This document shows, in pieces, positions 33,590 to 45,121 of a stretch of DNA of 64,000 nucleotides. A program made the position numbers and the translations under genes. The stretch covers positions 15,464,315-15,528,314 of the forward strand of contig JBCNJP010000017.1 in the NCBI GenBank assembly GCA_039602395.1. Reading direction: 5' to 3'. Below the pieces are notes generated by a model. That model was not told the origin of the DNA. It saw only the letters and a list, made by a program, of their open reading frames with translations, and did no database searches. Within the stretch, counting starts at the first letter, position 1. Each line of letters starts with the position of its first letter. Source of the DNA: Deinandra increscens subsp. villosa. Lineage: Eukaryota > Streptophyta > Magnoliopsida > Asterales > Asteraceae.

Positions 33590-36172
33590 TGTGACATCCG
33601 AGAATTCCAAGGTTAACTTCCGTTAGACAATCTCCGTTAGTTACGTTATAAGTGTTAACTTAGTAACTAATGCTTAACTTGGCCGAATACGTCCACGACC
33701 TTTGGTTGATCACCGAACCCGTCTATATGTGTTATGTGTTTATTTATTTATTGTCATTATGTGCAAAGTGATTTAAACGCATGATTTAGTATTGATAATA
33801 GAATGTAAATTGGCCACTTTTGGTTTCCAGCGAAACTACCGGGCGAAACTGTAGATTCGCTCGGTAGCCGGCTAAACTGTTTGACTCACATGTGTTCAGA
33901 GCCAGTTTCGCTTGGCCAGCGAAACTGCCAGCGAAACTAGCCCCTGATATATATATTTTATAAAACCCTAGTTACTCCCCATTTGCATCATCTCCACACT
34001 AAACACACACACACTCTCCTGGAATTTCTGGTTAGTCGAGAAGCACCACGAGTCGACGCGATCTCAGCCTCGAGACATCATCAATTCGGACCCTAGATCG
34101 AATCGTGAGTCCCAAAACTATTCTTTATGCATTTTCTATGTGTTTTCTTAAAAAGCATGCTTAGATCTTCATGTAATCACTTGATCTTCTGATATGATGC
34201 TTAGGAAGGCTAGATCTACCATAAAGTCTATAACTTTACGTTTGAAATCCAACCATAATGAAGATTCATGCTAGTTAGGTCATTTTAGGTTTAAAATGTG
34301 TTTTTGGTGATTTGAATGTGAAAACCCATGTTTAAGGTGTTAAATCTTGTTGTTTGATGTTGGTAAATGTTTATGCATGCTAAATATTGAATCACATGAA
34401 GTATGGAAGCTGTTAGGTTGATTTTTAGGCTGATTTGTGAGCTTTTCGCGACCAGCGAAACTGAGCTGTTCTCTGGGCGAAACTATACAGCGAAACTGTA
34501 TATATATTCATCCAGCGATACTATGTGGCGAAACTATAGTGTCGCCCACGAAACTAAGTAGACCTGCTCAAACGAAACTACCGAGCGAACCAACCTGAAC
34601 GAAAGTTCAAACCAGTATCGAGCGAATCTAGGCTAGCGAAACTACGTCAGCAGTTTCGGGCGAAACTAGCTAGCGAAACTGTGTCGTCGGGTAATCCCTA
34701 GCGAAAATGCTGCCCGTGCACCTAGCGAAACTATGTAGCGACACTAAGTAGCGAAACTATGATCTGACCAAAACCCAACTTGTGCAACCTGTTTGAATGT
34801 TATACTATGACTTACATGATTATGCAATAATGAAACATGCCTTGATTTCTGAATTATGTGAACCCTTGTTATGATCAACCATCGGTGTCGTGTGTCGATA
34901 TGTCGTGTCATAGTTCCAACGTGCTATGTTATGGGCCATAGTGACGTAAGTTAAAGATTAGACACAAAACTAATACTTAAGACCTAAACGTGTTCATAGG
35001 TCTTCGATAAGCAAACAATACTTGGATTATTTAGCAAGTGTAGCAGTGCAACCAAAGGTGAGTGTCACTAACCCATTTACCGTGAACCCGTTTGGGTCAC
35101 ACTGAATAACTTAATGAAAAACAATGCTGACAACCTTATGAGTGCTATGCACCTCTCTGATGAACTTGAACTTAGGAGTGCTTGGCACCCACTTGATGAA
35201 CTTGAAGTGTTTTATGGGAGACACTTTTAAAATACTCAAACAACTATTTCTAAAACGAAACTGAAAATGTTTTCGGGATTCATGAGAACCCAAGGTAAAC
35301 CGTTTTAATATGGCTAGTGTAGGTTAAAGTCTAAACCACATGATATCACATGATTTCTAAGGATTGCCTTATAACTGAAAAAGTCCTCAACTTAATTGTA
35401 CCATTAATTGTAAAGCGAGGGGATGTTGGGTAGATCTACTGGAGTTTGACAAACTCCACCTCATGACACGGGAAGTGCACGGAGGTATAATATTAGCCTA
35501 TCTGACCGTGGTCCCGAGAGGACACGGGGGAGGCAAAGCCGCGATGACGTAGGTCCGCAAAACAAAATAGATGATGGCGCTGCCACTACAATTATCAGTC
35601 AGCTTTGGTACAAACTTCCTTAGTGCATGGAACAACGGATTAGCTACCCGAGATATCGGTTGAGCACTTTAACTATACGAAACTAGTACATACCCGATAA
35701 CGTATGTTACGGACAATACTTTCACTAAACCACAATACTATGTTTTTTGGATATCACTAAGCATTGCTTTTCGCAAATAAATATTTCGTAAGTATATGTT
35801 GACACGATTATGATTATGAGACCGGGCCACTGCATGACAAGCCCACCGTGAACTCACCAACCGTTAGGTTGACACTTGCGTGGTTTAAACTTTTACAGAT
35901 CGCTGAGAAGTATCCGGAGCGGGTTGGCATGGCACAGGAAGACATTTTATTTTTGTTTAAACTTATTTGGGAATTTAAAACAATGAATTTGTAAAGCACG
36001 TGGTTAGTGCTGAGATAATATTTTTCCGCTGCGTATTTTGAGACTTTAAATTTATGATATGTGTTTGGACTAACTCCGATTCGTTTAGTATTTGTAACTA
36101 ATGGTTGTGGTCCTGTTTGCTCGCACCCCTTAACGGTATAAACTCCGTTAGTGGTTATTTGGGGGTGTGACA
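33590..36172 (+). repeat. Tekay-like 3' LTR
   Basis: It has the same length as the 5' LTR and about 99% identity by eye. TATA context and AGCGAAACT units recur (33830-33930, 34440-34760). Confidence 0.93.
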
Positions 36173-36268
36173 AAAATTTTCTGGGACCGATTTTCAAAGG
36201 TGTATTTTCCGCATTATAAGTAAAGGGTGTTACAGCAGCTTTCAAACGGGGGTCTCGTTTCACCATTG
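36173..36268 (-). other. Split LTR terminus and copia #3 flank
   Basis: 36173-36234 completes the LTR fragment interrupted by the Tekay-like element and ends gggtgttaca. 36235-36268 is a short flank ending gggtctcgtttcaccattg before copia #3; the same 19 bp (one change) occurs inside copia #3 beside its right LTR. Confidence 0.5.
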
Positions 36269-36727
36269 TGTTAGTCGGAAAAAGCGACGGAGGTGGTGGT
36301 GGTGTTGCGCCGAAATCGAGAGAGGAAGGGGAGAGGGGGACGGCGACGTAAGGGGAGAAGAGGAGGAGGAGAAATTTTGATTAGGGTTCTCCTCCCCTAA
36401 TCTCTCCTTTTAATTATCCTTGTCGGGCTTTTAGTCAACTTAAGCCCAACCCGCGGTCCGTCACTCTAAACCCATTGATATTGCTAGTCCGTTAACCCGG
36501 TAACGACTAGACAATATCCCGTCGATCTTTCTCGTAAACTATTTTATGATAAATTTGTTTCGTTACGTTTAATTAAATATATAAAAAGTATTTATTTATT
36601 TTAACCGTTTAAATTAAATAATTAAAAAGTAATTAATTACTTAGTTCACTAACTCCGGTGTAACTCTTCCGGGTCGAAATCGGGTCGGTTACGCTAAATG
36701 TCGGGCCAGGACTTCTAATATCCAACA
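36269..36727 (-). repeat. Copia #3 3' LTR
   Basis: On the minus strand it runs TGTTGGATATTAGAAGTCC to CCGACTAACA. GAACCCTAATC in its middle probably marks the leader start. 36741-37576 between this LTR and the RNase H end is non-coding. Confidence 0.8.
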
Positions 36728-37576
36728 GTCTCCCACTTGGACTGTTCGCGAAACTTTAGCATTGTAGTCAGAGGCAATCTAGCTATGCATGGCTACACCA
36801 ACCATTTCGACACTTTAAGTCGACAGCCAAAGTATATTTGATTGAAAAGCAAGCAGATAGAGGACTTATGGTAATCGTTGTCATATGTTCTTTTCCGTTC
36901 TAGACATAGATGAATAATGAGACATGGACTCTCATGTATTAGATTCATCGATTTTAGTCTTGTTCTCCGATCCAAAGTGTATCAATCAAACACATAGTAA
37001 GTTTGGGTGAGGCCTCACATTTCACACTTGAAATCAACGATGGCGCCTTTATATCTATCTATTGCCGAAGCAATAGTACGAAATCCCGTCTTGAGGCATA
37101 CAACTCCCACTGAACTTTAGATCCATTCCCAAAAGTAGTCCTATTATTGGCAGTTACGCGACAACGTTAGAATACAATCAAAGAACAGTCTGCAGTAAAC
37201 GAGAGTTCCAGTATACGTCTTATGTCTAAGGAAACATTAGAGCATACCATTAATCAAGCAAGAAAAGCTTCCATGATTGCATTTCTTGATGTGAGTTACG
37301 TCCAACGTCATTCTCTAATGAGTTTAGTGACTTTGAACGTTAAACCATTTTAAGGTTCAAAATCAGAATAGTGTTAATTTGAAGTCGTTCCCACATCTCA
37401 AATCGACTACGGGCATTTAGAACAATATCAACAATTGTTCGGGGATGAATAAACGTATTAACATCGAACACAATTATGAAATACCATATTGCATTTACCG
37501 ATGGAATATGAATAGTAAAGATAACTGTTATATGTTCATACACCCAAATACTAAATCAAAACATGTCTTTAGCTAA

Positions 37577-39407
37577 TTAAAGCCATATCGCTTCTCTAAG
37601 ACGATCATGAGTCTCGTGAGTCATGAGATTTGTAAAGGGATCAACTAAGTTTTGATCTATGTCTACTTTGCATATCTTTATTTCATTTCTTTCAACTACT
37701 TCTCTTATGTAATGAAATTTCCTCAGAATGTGCTTGGCCTTCTTGTGAGACCTTGGCTCTTTGGCTTGAGCAATAACGCCTGTGTTATCGCATATCATCT
37801 CGATTTGTTGCTTGACACTTGGAACCACATTGAGATCGGTGATGAACTTCTTCATCTATATTGCTTTGTTGGCAGCTTCTGAGGCAGCTATGTATTCAAA
37901 TTCAGTAGTGGAATCAGCCACTACTGGCTATTTGGAACTACACAGCACCCCCATTGAGGGTCAATACGTATCCAGACTGCGAGCGAGAGTCATCTCGGTT
38001 AGTCTGAAAACTGGCGTCAGTGTAACACTTTACAACAAGCTCATCAGTTCCTCCATTTACCAAAAACATCTCACTAGTGTTTCTAAGGTATTTCAGGATG
38101 TTCTTTACAGCAGTCCAGTGAGCTAGACCAGGACTCTGTTGGTACCGACTTTTCAGGCTCAATGCAAATGAGACATCCGGTCGAGTGCAAAGCATGGCAT
38201 ACATAATTAAGCCTATAGCAGAAGCAAATGGGATCGAAGCCATTTGGGTGATCTCCTTCTCCGTTTAAGGAGATTGAGATTTGTTCAAGACAGCACCCTT
38301 TAAGTGAGACCTAGAAGTCGCTTCAATCGATCTCTGTGAATCTTAATTCCCAGAATAAAAGCGGCTTCCCCAAGATCCTTCATAGAGAAATAAGATGAAA
38401 GCCATTTCTTAACCTCGTTAAACATGGGGATGTTGTTTCCTATGATCAGTATATCGTCCACATACAAGATGATGAATGATATAGCGCTCCCACTTGCCTT
38501 TCTGTAAACACAAGGCTCATCTTCATTTTAAGCAAATCCAAACTCCTTGACTTTCTGGTCGAAGCGAAGATTCCACCTTCAAGATGCTTCTTTAAGTCCA
38601 TAAATGGACTTATTTAGCTTGCAAATCCTATTTGGATATTTTGGATCGACAAAACCATCGAGGTGAACCATATAGACATCCTCAGTGAGTTGTCCATTCA
38701 AGAACCCGGGTTTGACATCCATTTGCCATATCTCATAGTCATAGTATGCGGTTATGGCAAGCAATATCCTGATCGATTTGATCATGACCACGGGCGAGGA
38801 GGTTTCTTCATAGTCAATCCCTTGGGTTTGAGTGAAACCCTTCGCAACAAGCCGTGCCATATAGGTTTGGACATGTCCATGCATGTCAGTTTTTCTTTTA
38901 AAGATCAACTTGCTCCATACTGCCCGAGATCCGGGAGGTAGCTCAATCAGGTCCCATACTTGATTATCACGCATGGATTGCATCTCGACGTTCATGGCTT
39001 CAAGCCATTTGTCAGATTCAAGATCTGACATAGCAGCTTTGTAATTAGTAGGTTTGTCATCGGAATCTACTACTTTTAGGACATCGGAAGCTTCTAGATG
39101 ACCGAGGTATCTATTAAGTTCACTACGTGTCCTTTCACTCCTGGGAACGCTTGTGTTTTGGTGTGATTGTGCGACAACCATTTGTCGGGTCAGACACAGC
39201 GACCGTCTTAGGGTTTTGTGTTTCTCGAACTTCTTCGAGATCCACTGGATCACTATTCGTTCCTCTGTTGAGAATCTCCTTCTCAAGGAACTCACTCTTC
39301 CTTTTGATAGAAACATAGTTTCCATCAGGATGGTAAAAGTAATAGCCGGTATTACAATAGTATCCGATGAAAATCACTTTTTCACCTCGAGGGTCTCGTT
39401 CCACCAT
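37577..39407 (-). pseudogene. Copia #3 integrase tail, RT and RNase H remnant
   Basis: Minus-strand frames from right to left: integrase C-terminus (GEKVIFIGY, YYFYHPDGNYVSIKRK); RT start (VWDLIELPPGSRAVWSKLIF, LVAKGFTQTQGIDY, DVKPGFLNGQL, ICKLNKSIYGLKEAS); RT core with an intact YVDDILI near 38455; RNase H (CYTDASFQTNRDDSRSQSG, ICDNTGVIAQAKEP, KKAKHILRKFHYIREVVER, DPFTNLMTHETH). At least five stops or shifts separate the pieces. Copia RT copies element RNA into cDNA; this one cannot be translated intact. Confidence 0.85.
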
Positions 39408-39409
39408 TG

Positions 39410-39868
39410 TGTTAGTCGGAAAAAGCGACGGAGGTGGTGGTGGTGTTGCGCCGAAGTCGAGAGAGGAAGGGGAGAGGGGGACGGCGACGCAAGGGGAGGA
39501 GAGGAGGAGGAGAAATTTCGATTAGGGTTCTCCTCCCCTAATCTCTCCTTTTAATTATCCTTGTCGGGCTTTTAGTCAACTTAAGCCCAACCCGTAGTCC
39601 GTCACTCTAAACCCATTGATATTGCTAGTCCGTTAACCCAGTAATGACTAGACAATATCCCGTCGAACTTTCTCGTAAACTATTTGATGATAAATTTGTT
39701 TCGTTTCGTTTAATTAAATATATAAAAAGTATTTATTTATTTTAAGCCTTTAAATTAATTAATTAACAAGTAATTAGTTATTTAGTTCGTTGACTCCGGT
39801 GTAACTCTTTCGGGTCGAAACCGGGTCGGTTACGTTAAATGTCGGGTCAGGACATCTAATATCTAACA
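39410..39868 (-). repeat. Copia #3 5' LTR
   Basis: It has the same length as the left LTR. On its inner side there is no TGGTATCAGAG primer-binding site; the minus strand continues CAATGGTGGAACGAGACCC and then runs into integrase. Confidence 0.8.
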
Positions 39869-40382
39869 CAGTTAATTATACATGTATCTTTGCGATAAAT
39901 GTGCGGAACTTAACGTCACTATTTTAACGATTACGACAAATTAAACGGATCAAATAAATGGTTATATGAGTTTGTCAGTTCTCTGGTTTTTACGACTTGT
40001 AAATTAATAAACATGTTTTATTAATTAATCGTAATTAGTGGTTCATTTTGGTAAAAGGAAATGACGAGGGACCTGAGATTAGTCGTCTCATTAAATATAC
40101 GACAAGAGATTAGGAAACCCTAATCTCCCACACTCTGTGTCTCTCCCCTCCCTTGCCGTTTTCTTCTCTGGTTTTTACAACTTGTAAATTAATAAACATG
40201 TTTTATTAATTAGTCGTAATTAGTGGTTCATTTTGGTAAAAGGAAATGACGAGGGACCTGAGATTAGTCGTCTCATTAAATATACGACAAGAGATTAGGA
40301 AACCCTAATCTCCCACACTCTGTGTCTCTCCCCTCCCTTGCCGTTTTCTCCCTCTCTCTGGCTCTCTCTCTCTCTCTCTCTA

Positions 40383-40433
<51 letters not shown>

Positions 40434-40669
40434 ACCGAAGTCGCCGACGATCACCGCCAACCTCCGTTCGGCGGTTTAAGGACAACCGCAGCCACGAGTC
40501 GCAGCCGCAGTCGACGCCGCAAGCCGCCGCCAGCCGCCACAGCCGTCGCCGTCACGCCAGCCGTGACTGCCGCTGCCTCCCGCCGTGAAGCCGTTGTCGC
40601 TGATCCCAGCCGCCGCCGCCTCTGTTCCCATCTCCGCCCAGCGCTAGCACGTCTGCGCCAGTACTCGGG
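39869..40669 (+). mobile_element. Copia #4: 5' LTR, first part
   Basis: This is plus-sense LTR sequence truncated on the left by copia #3 and interrupted on the right by the Athila-like element. It contains a 185-bp tandem duplication (39979-40163 and 40164-40348), each copy with taaatatacgacaagag and gaaaccctaatctcc, the probable promoter/leader start. A (TC)n microsatellite (about 40349-40430) and a GC-rich leader follow. The open frames at 40276-40817 are low-complexity products of the TC repeat, not genes. It resumes at 48000. Confidence 0.65.
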
Positions 40670-41767
40670 TGATGTGTTAGTAATTTGTAGTGTGTTAATA
40701 TCCTTAATTCCCTGTTTTTATGGTTTATATTCAGTTGGGAACGCATCACTTTGTATAGTTTCATTGATTTCAGGTTTGCACGTTTACGTGATGAAATCGG
40801 TTGAATTCAAGTATTGAAGTTTAGAAGAATTCTGGTTTTGAAGTCCGATCGTGTCGCGAGGGTTAAGGCTTGCTCCTCGCGACACGATGCGTGTTGAGAA
40901 GAGGAGCCCCGACTATTTTGGCGAGATCGTGTCGTGAGCCTTTGGAGGAGAGATCGTCGCGCCACGATCTGGGGTGATTTCGGCCAAAAATTAGGGTTTG
41001 GCTATTTAAGCCAATGTGAGGCCAATCATTCGTATCATCTGCTCTCTTGGACGACTTTGGACGACTGTTCACGAATTCCAGGCAATTTCCAGACATTTGG
41101 AGGAGAGTTTCAAGCAATCAGCAAGCATTCCAATGGCGTTTCCTTTGATTTGCATGTTTTCGATCGTTGCCATGTCAGGCTAATTTCTTTGTAATCACTT
41201 TGAGTGAAGGTTAGTGATTTACTGAGTTCAAACTAGGGTTTTGGATATTGGATGAATTTGTGACCAGTGACAATCATAAATTCAGTATTTGCTTATTTGA
41301 TGTGTTTGACCGATTACTGTGTTTGTACCCCCCGCTCCCGGACTACCTTAGTTGCATAGCTCTAGGACTATACTAAGTACATGCATAATAGTTGGTTGGA
41401 TAGGATTGAATGAGTTTATCAACCATGTCTATGTGGTTTCTTTGCTCAATTCCCAACGTGCGAAATCAGTAAATTCACGAAACCGGATCTTAAAGTGGTT
41501 ACCCTTAATTTACATAAGTTTAATCAATCGTTTTTAGCATAATTTAGTTTTAGTAATTTAGTGATAAATCAACCAATCCACTTTTACAGCTAAGAGGCAA
41601 ATTTCCAATTTTCTTGCAATTTAGGTTAAAGTAATTTAGGTTAATTTAGTTATAATTTAGTCAATTAACAAGTGACCACTAATTCCCTTGGTTCGATACC
41701 CTAACTTCCACTACTGCAAATCTTTATTAAGTTGGGGATTTGTAACGGTCTCGACAAACCGTTATCA
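40670..41767 (+). repeat. Athila-like 5' LTR
   Basis: It runs TGATGTGTTAGTAATTTG to ACAAACCGTTATCA. A 14-bp perfect inverted repeat (40848-40861 / 40875-40888, ATCGTGTCGCGAGG) and a second CG-rich pair (40925-40970) precede a TATTTAA box at 41003-41009. Short frames in it (40863-41537) recur in the 3' LTR and are not genes. Confidence 0.92.
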
Positions 41768-41770
41768 AAT

Positions 41771-41788
41771 TGGCGCCGTTGTCGGGGA
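41771..41788 (+). other. Athila-like primer-binding site
   Basis: TGGCGCCGTTGTCGGGGA matches the 3' end of plant aspartate tRNA, with one wobble difference, 3 nt after the LTR. This primer is characteristic of Athila-type elements. Confidence 0.85.
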
Positions 41789-42130
41789 ATCGTGCGCTTG
41801 TTTGTTAGTTGATTTACTTGTTTTTAAATTTTTCTAAAAAATTCCAAAAATCCAAAAAATAGTGTTTTGTTCTTCTTCCCTGCATCTTATTCTGTTTTTA
41901 TAAAAAAAAAATTAATTGAAAATTCGGAATTTGTACCTGGATCGTGTCGCGAGCCCCCACCCACAAGCCTCGTGACACGATAGGAGCCATTTAGACAGAA
42001 AGTTTTTCCAATTTTTGGCCCCCCCAACTTTGTGTTTCGTTGCTTCTAACGTGTTCCTCGCAACCTCTAGAGCAGTGCTACGTAACCCGTTTGCTTTGTT
42101 TTGGCTGTTTTGCAGGTTTGTGCAGGTTTT

Positions 42131-45121
42131 ATGCATACTAGGCATTCACAAAAGAAATCACCGCTAATTTATAATCCAGAAATTGAGCGTACAGCTCGGC
42201 AGAACCGAGCAGAGCAAAGAAGCAGGAGAAACATGGAGAACCAGCCACAAGACCAACAACAACAACCAGTCATCCCACCCCAAATTGACCCCAATCTCCA
42301 AAACCAACCACAAGACCCGCAAGTTCAGCCACAAAACCCACAAAATGATCCAGCCTTTCAGAGACAACCATATCCAAACCTTGATGACCCGCTCAATGGG
42401 CGACCAAACTCACACCACTCAGCTTGGTCGTCACATCATGACGCAGAAGACCTCCGTTACAGAGGTCAACACCCGATTCCACCCCCACAGCAACCACCAC
42501 AGCAACCACCCCAATTTCGCCGAGCACCACAACAACCACCCCCTCAACAATTCTACCCTGCCAACCAGGCCAACATTTGGCAAAACCCGATGTTCGATCA
42601 GCAAAGATACGGGTATGGAGCCGCAGACAATGGAGGACAGCAAGATTGGCAGCAACAGGACGAACAATGGGACCAAGAGTGGTACGAGCCTGATGAAGAC
42701 AATGGGTACCCATATAGAGGTCAACCGGAAGCCCCAGCTAACCCACGACGACAACAACCTCCGGTTCACCCTCAACCAGTGTGTCAGAATCAACCTCCAA
42801 GGGGTGTACCTCATGTCCCTAATAATCAAGGGAGGAATCAAGTTCACATGGAAGGAGGCGTACCGAGGATAGTGACACCAGCCCGAGCACAAGGAGTTGA
42901 GAGCCATTTCAAGCCGATCATTATGCCAAGTTCGTCAGCAGTTGTAACTCCGGTCTCTCAAAACAACAGGGCATTTGAAGTGAAACCTCAATACTTGGGA
43001 TTTTTGCCAGAGTTTTATGGGAAGAGGACGGAGGAGCCGTACCTTCACATAAAATCGTTTGAATCTACTTGTAGCACAATCGGGGCAATAGGTTTCACAA
43101 CTGACGATGTTAAACTGATGATGTTCTCTTTTACACTCAAGGATCGAGCCCGCCGGTGGTTTAATAGTCTACCCGCCGCAAGCATCCATACATGGGCGGA
43201 GTTGCAAGAAGCGTTCTTGGATGAGTATTATCCAATGAGCAAGACCAGTGAGGGCCGAGCAGCTATCAGAGGTTTTCAGCAATCATCAGGGGAGCCTTTT
43301 CATGAAGCTTTTACTAGATTTAAAGAACTTTTACGAAAATGTCCTCATCATGGTTTTGAAATGTGGGATCTAATTCATTGTTTTTATGATGGTTTGTTGC
43401 AGGATGATGCTCGGGATTTGCTTTCGATAAGCAATGGAACGTTTCTCACAAATCCTGAAGCGGATGATTGGGCTCACCTGGAGCGTTTGTCTACAACATC
43501 AAGGAGACATGCCCAATCCGCTAGAAGACCAAAAGCAGCACTAAAAGCAGTGGATTACGGTGTGGAAGAGAAGTATGAGAGCTTGGAGAAGAAGTGTGCA
43601 TTGTTGGAGAAACAATTAACACAACTCAAGGTCGGTGGTGGCAGTGAAGAAGCGAAAGCAGCATCATCATTTGTAGTTTGCGCAACATGCGGCGAGTTGG
43701 GACACTATGCAAATCAGTGTCCCACTTTGGGTAGCGGGGAGGAGGATGTGAGCTATGTTCAAGGGAAACCATTTAATTTCAACTCCAACACATATCATCT
43801 GAACATGCGAAATCATCCAAACTTCAGGTATGGTAATGCGAACAATCAATTGAATCCTGAATTTCAAGGTTCTTATGTGCAGGGTGGAGGACAGCAATAC
43901 CAGCAGTCCCAGAATCGTCAAAGAAACAACTCGGGAGGCTACCAACGGAATAATTACAATCAAGGTGCGAATCAGAAACAAAGCAATTATCAGCAACCTC
44001 AACCAAAACAAGACGAGGGAATGCAAGCTCAATTCGCAGCCATGATGGATAAGATGAACTCGCTCATAGAGGGTCAGAAGGCGTTTGAAAGGAAGCTTGA
44101 GATTCAAGACAAAAATCATGAAGCTTTGGCCAAGCAAGTGGGCTAATTGGCAGCCGAGTCATCAAAACGAGAACATGGTAAGCTGCCGAGTGACACTGAC
44201 GTCAACCCGCGACATCAAGCCTCCACCTCGGGTGCTAAAAATGTTCGAGGGGTACCAATTAGTGCGATAAATACAGTGGAGGATGGTGAAGAATCCGAAG
44301 GTGAGAAGGAGTTTGAGGAATTGAAAACGCCATACATTCTGGTGCAAATTAGAGACTTTAAAACCAATAAGGCGTTGTTAGACTTTGGAGCATCGGTAAG
44401 TGTTTTACCCAGCAGTGTTGTTGATAAGTATGACTTAGGGGAAATGCGGGAAGTGAAAACGAAAGTGGTGTTTGCGGATGGGTCGTCGAAGAGGCCTAGG
44501 GGTATGTTAACGGGTCTGGCAGTTAAAGTTGGTGATTTCTATTTTCCCGAGGATTTTCTAGTTGTCGATTATGAAGAAACGGGACACCAACCGAAAGTGA
44601 TTTTGGGACGACCATTCCTTGCGACTGCGAACACGCAAATCGATTGTAGAACCAACACATGCACCATGAAATTTGGTAACCGTTTATTGCATTTAAATTT
44701 ATTTAATTCTATTTTTGATTATTCGGTTATTAAATCTATTCCAAAAATCTTTGCTACTAATGAGTGTCCTCCGTGTGGTAACGAGGAGGATACAACGAAA
44801 GGTGGTGTTGTGTTTGACAGGAGTGCAGAAATGGAAGTGGTTAATTCCAAGTGTGGGGATACTGGTGACCCGGTAAGTGTGATTACATCGGTTAAGCAGA
44901 AAGAGGTAAGACGTGGTCACAAAGAAAAGGAGAAGGTATCCAAGTCCACCGAACAGACAAAGTGTAATGTGAAGCATAACCGAACTACCTTGGATGATCG
45001 AGGGTCGGTGAAGATGAAAATTGATGAAGGTGAAGGGATTCGCAACAAGAAAGGGAAGTGTATTCAAAATCCTTTCACCATGGTTAAGCGTGAAGCTAGG
45101 CATGTGTTCCAGCCTGCATAA
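42131..45121 (+). pseudogene. Athila-like gag-protease, one in-frame stop
   Basis: I choose the ATG at 42131 (MHTRHSQKK...YNPEIERTARQNR), which matches usual Athila gag starts; an ATG at 42101 is in frame but less typical. A Gln/Pro-rich N-terminus is followed by the gag core (GKRTEEPYLHIKSFESTCST, DRARRWFNSLP, FLDEYYP), a coiled-coil stretch and a CCHC knuckle (CATCGELGHYANQC). A TAA at 44144 replaces the usual Gln (VG*LA), after which the frame runs on to 45121. The downstream part holds a protease with LLDFGASVSVLPSSV (catalytic Asp present, Phe at the next position) and ILGRPFLATA. It ends where RT normally begins. Confidence 0.85.

Larger units (their letters stand above)
25527..36172 (+). 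mobile_element. Full-length Tekay-like chromovirus (Ty3/gypsy), 10,646 bp, TSD AAAAT
   Basis: Two direct LTRs of 2,583 bp each (25527-28109 and 33590-36172) flank a primer-binding site, gag-pol and a polypurine tract. AAAAT precedes the left LTR (25522-25526) and follows the right one (36173-36177). By eye I count roughly 23 substitutions between the LTRs, about 0.9%, mostly transitions, so the insertion is recent. Long LTRs plus a C-terminal chromodomain-like tail indicate the Tekay/Del lineage. The coding region has two in-frame stops and two 1-nt shifts, so this copy is probably not autonomous unless some are sequence errors. Confidence 0.93.
36269..39868 (-). mobile_element. Copia #3: two 459-bp LTRs, 5' half of interior deleted
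   Basis: LTRs lie at 36269-36727 and 39410-39868, both TG...CA and both 459 bp, with roughly 25 differences (about 5%), so this is older than the Tekay and SIRE copies. The polypurine tract (minus CCAAGTGGGAGAC, 36740-36728) sits beside the left LTR, so sense is minus. The interior starts in the middle of integrase; PBS, gag and protease are missing. The outer flanks (cattg / cagtt) give no TSD. Confidence 0.8.

Noticed and set aside
35814..36266. 150-codon minus-strand frame
   Set aside because: It spans the end of the Tekay-like 3' LTR, the target site and an older LTR terminus, so it is a chance frame across a junction.
40276..40817. Ser/Leu- and Arg/Glu-repeat open frames
   Set aside because: Products of the (TC)n microsatellite and GC-rich leader in the copia #4 LTR.
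41352..41537. Small frames shared by both Athila-like LTRs (also 47583-47774)
   Set aside because: Repeated only because the LTRs are duplicated; no start context or homology.
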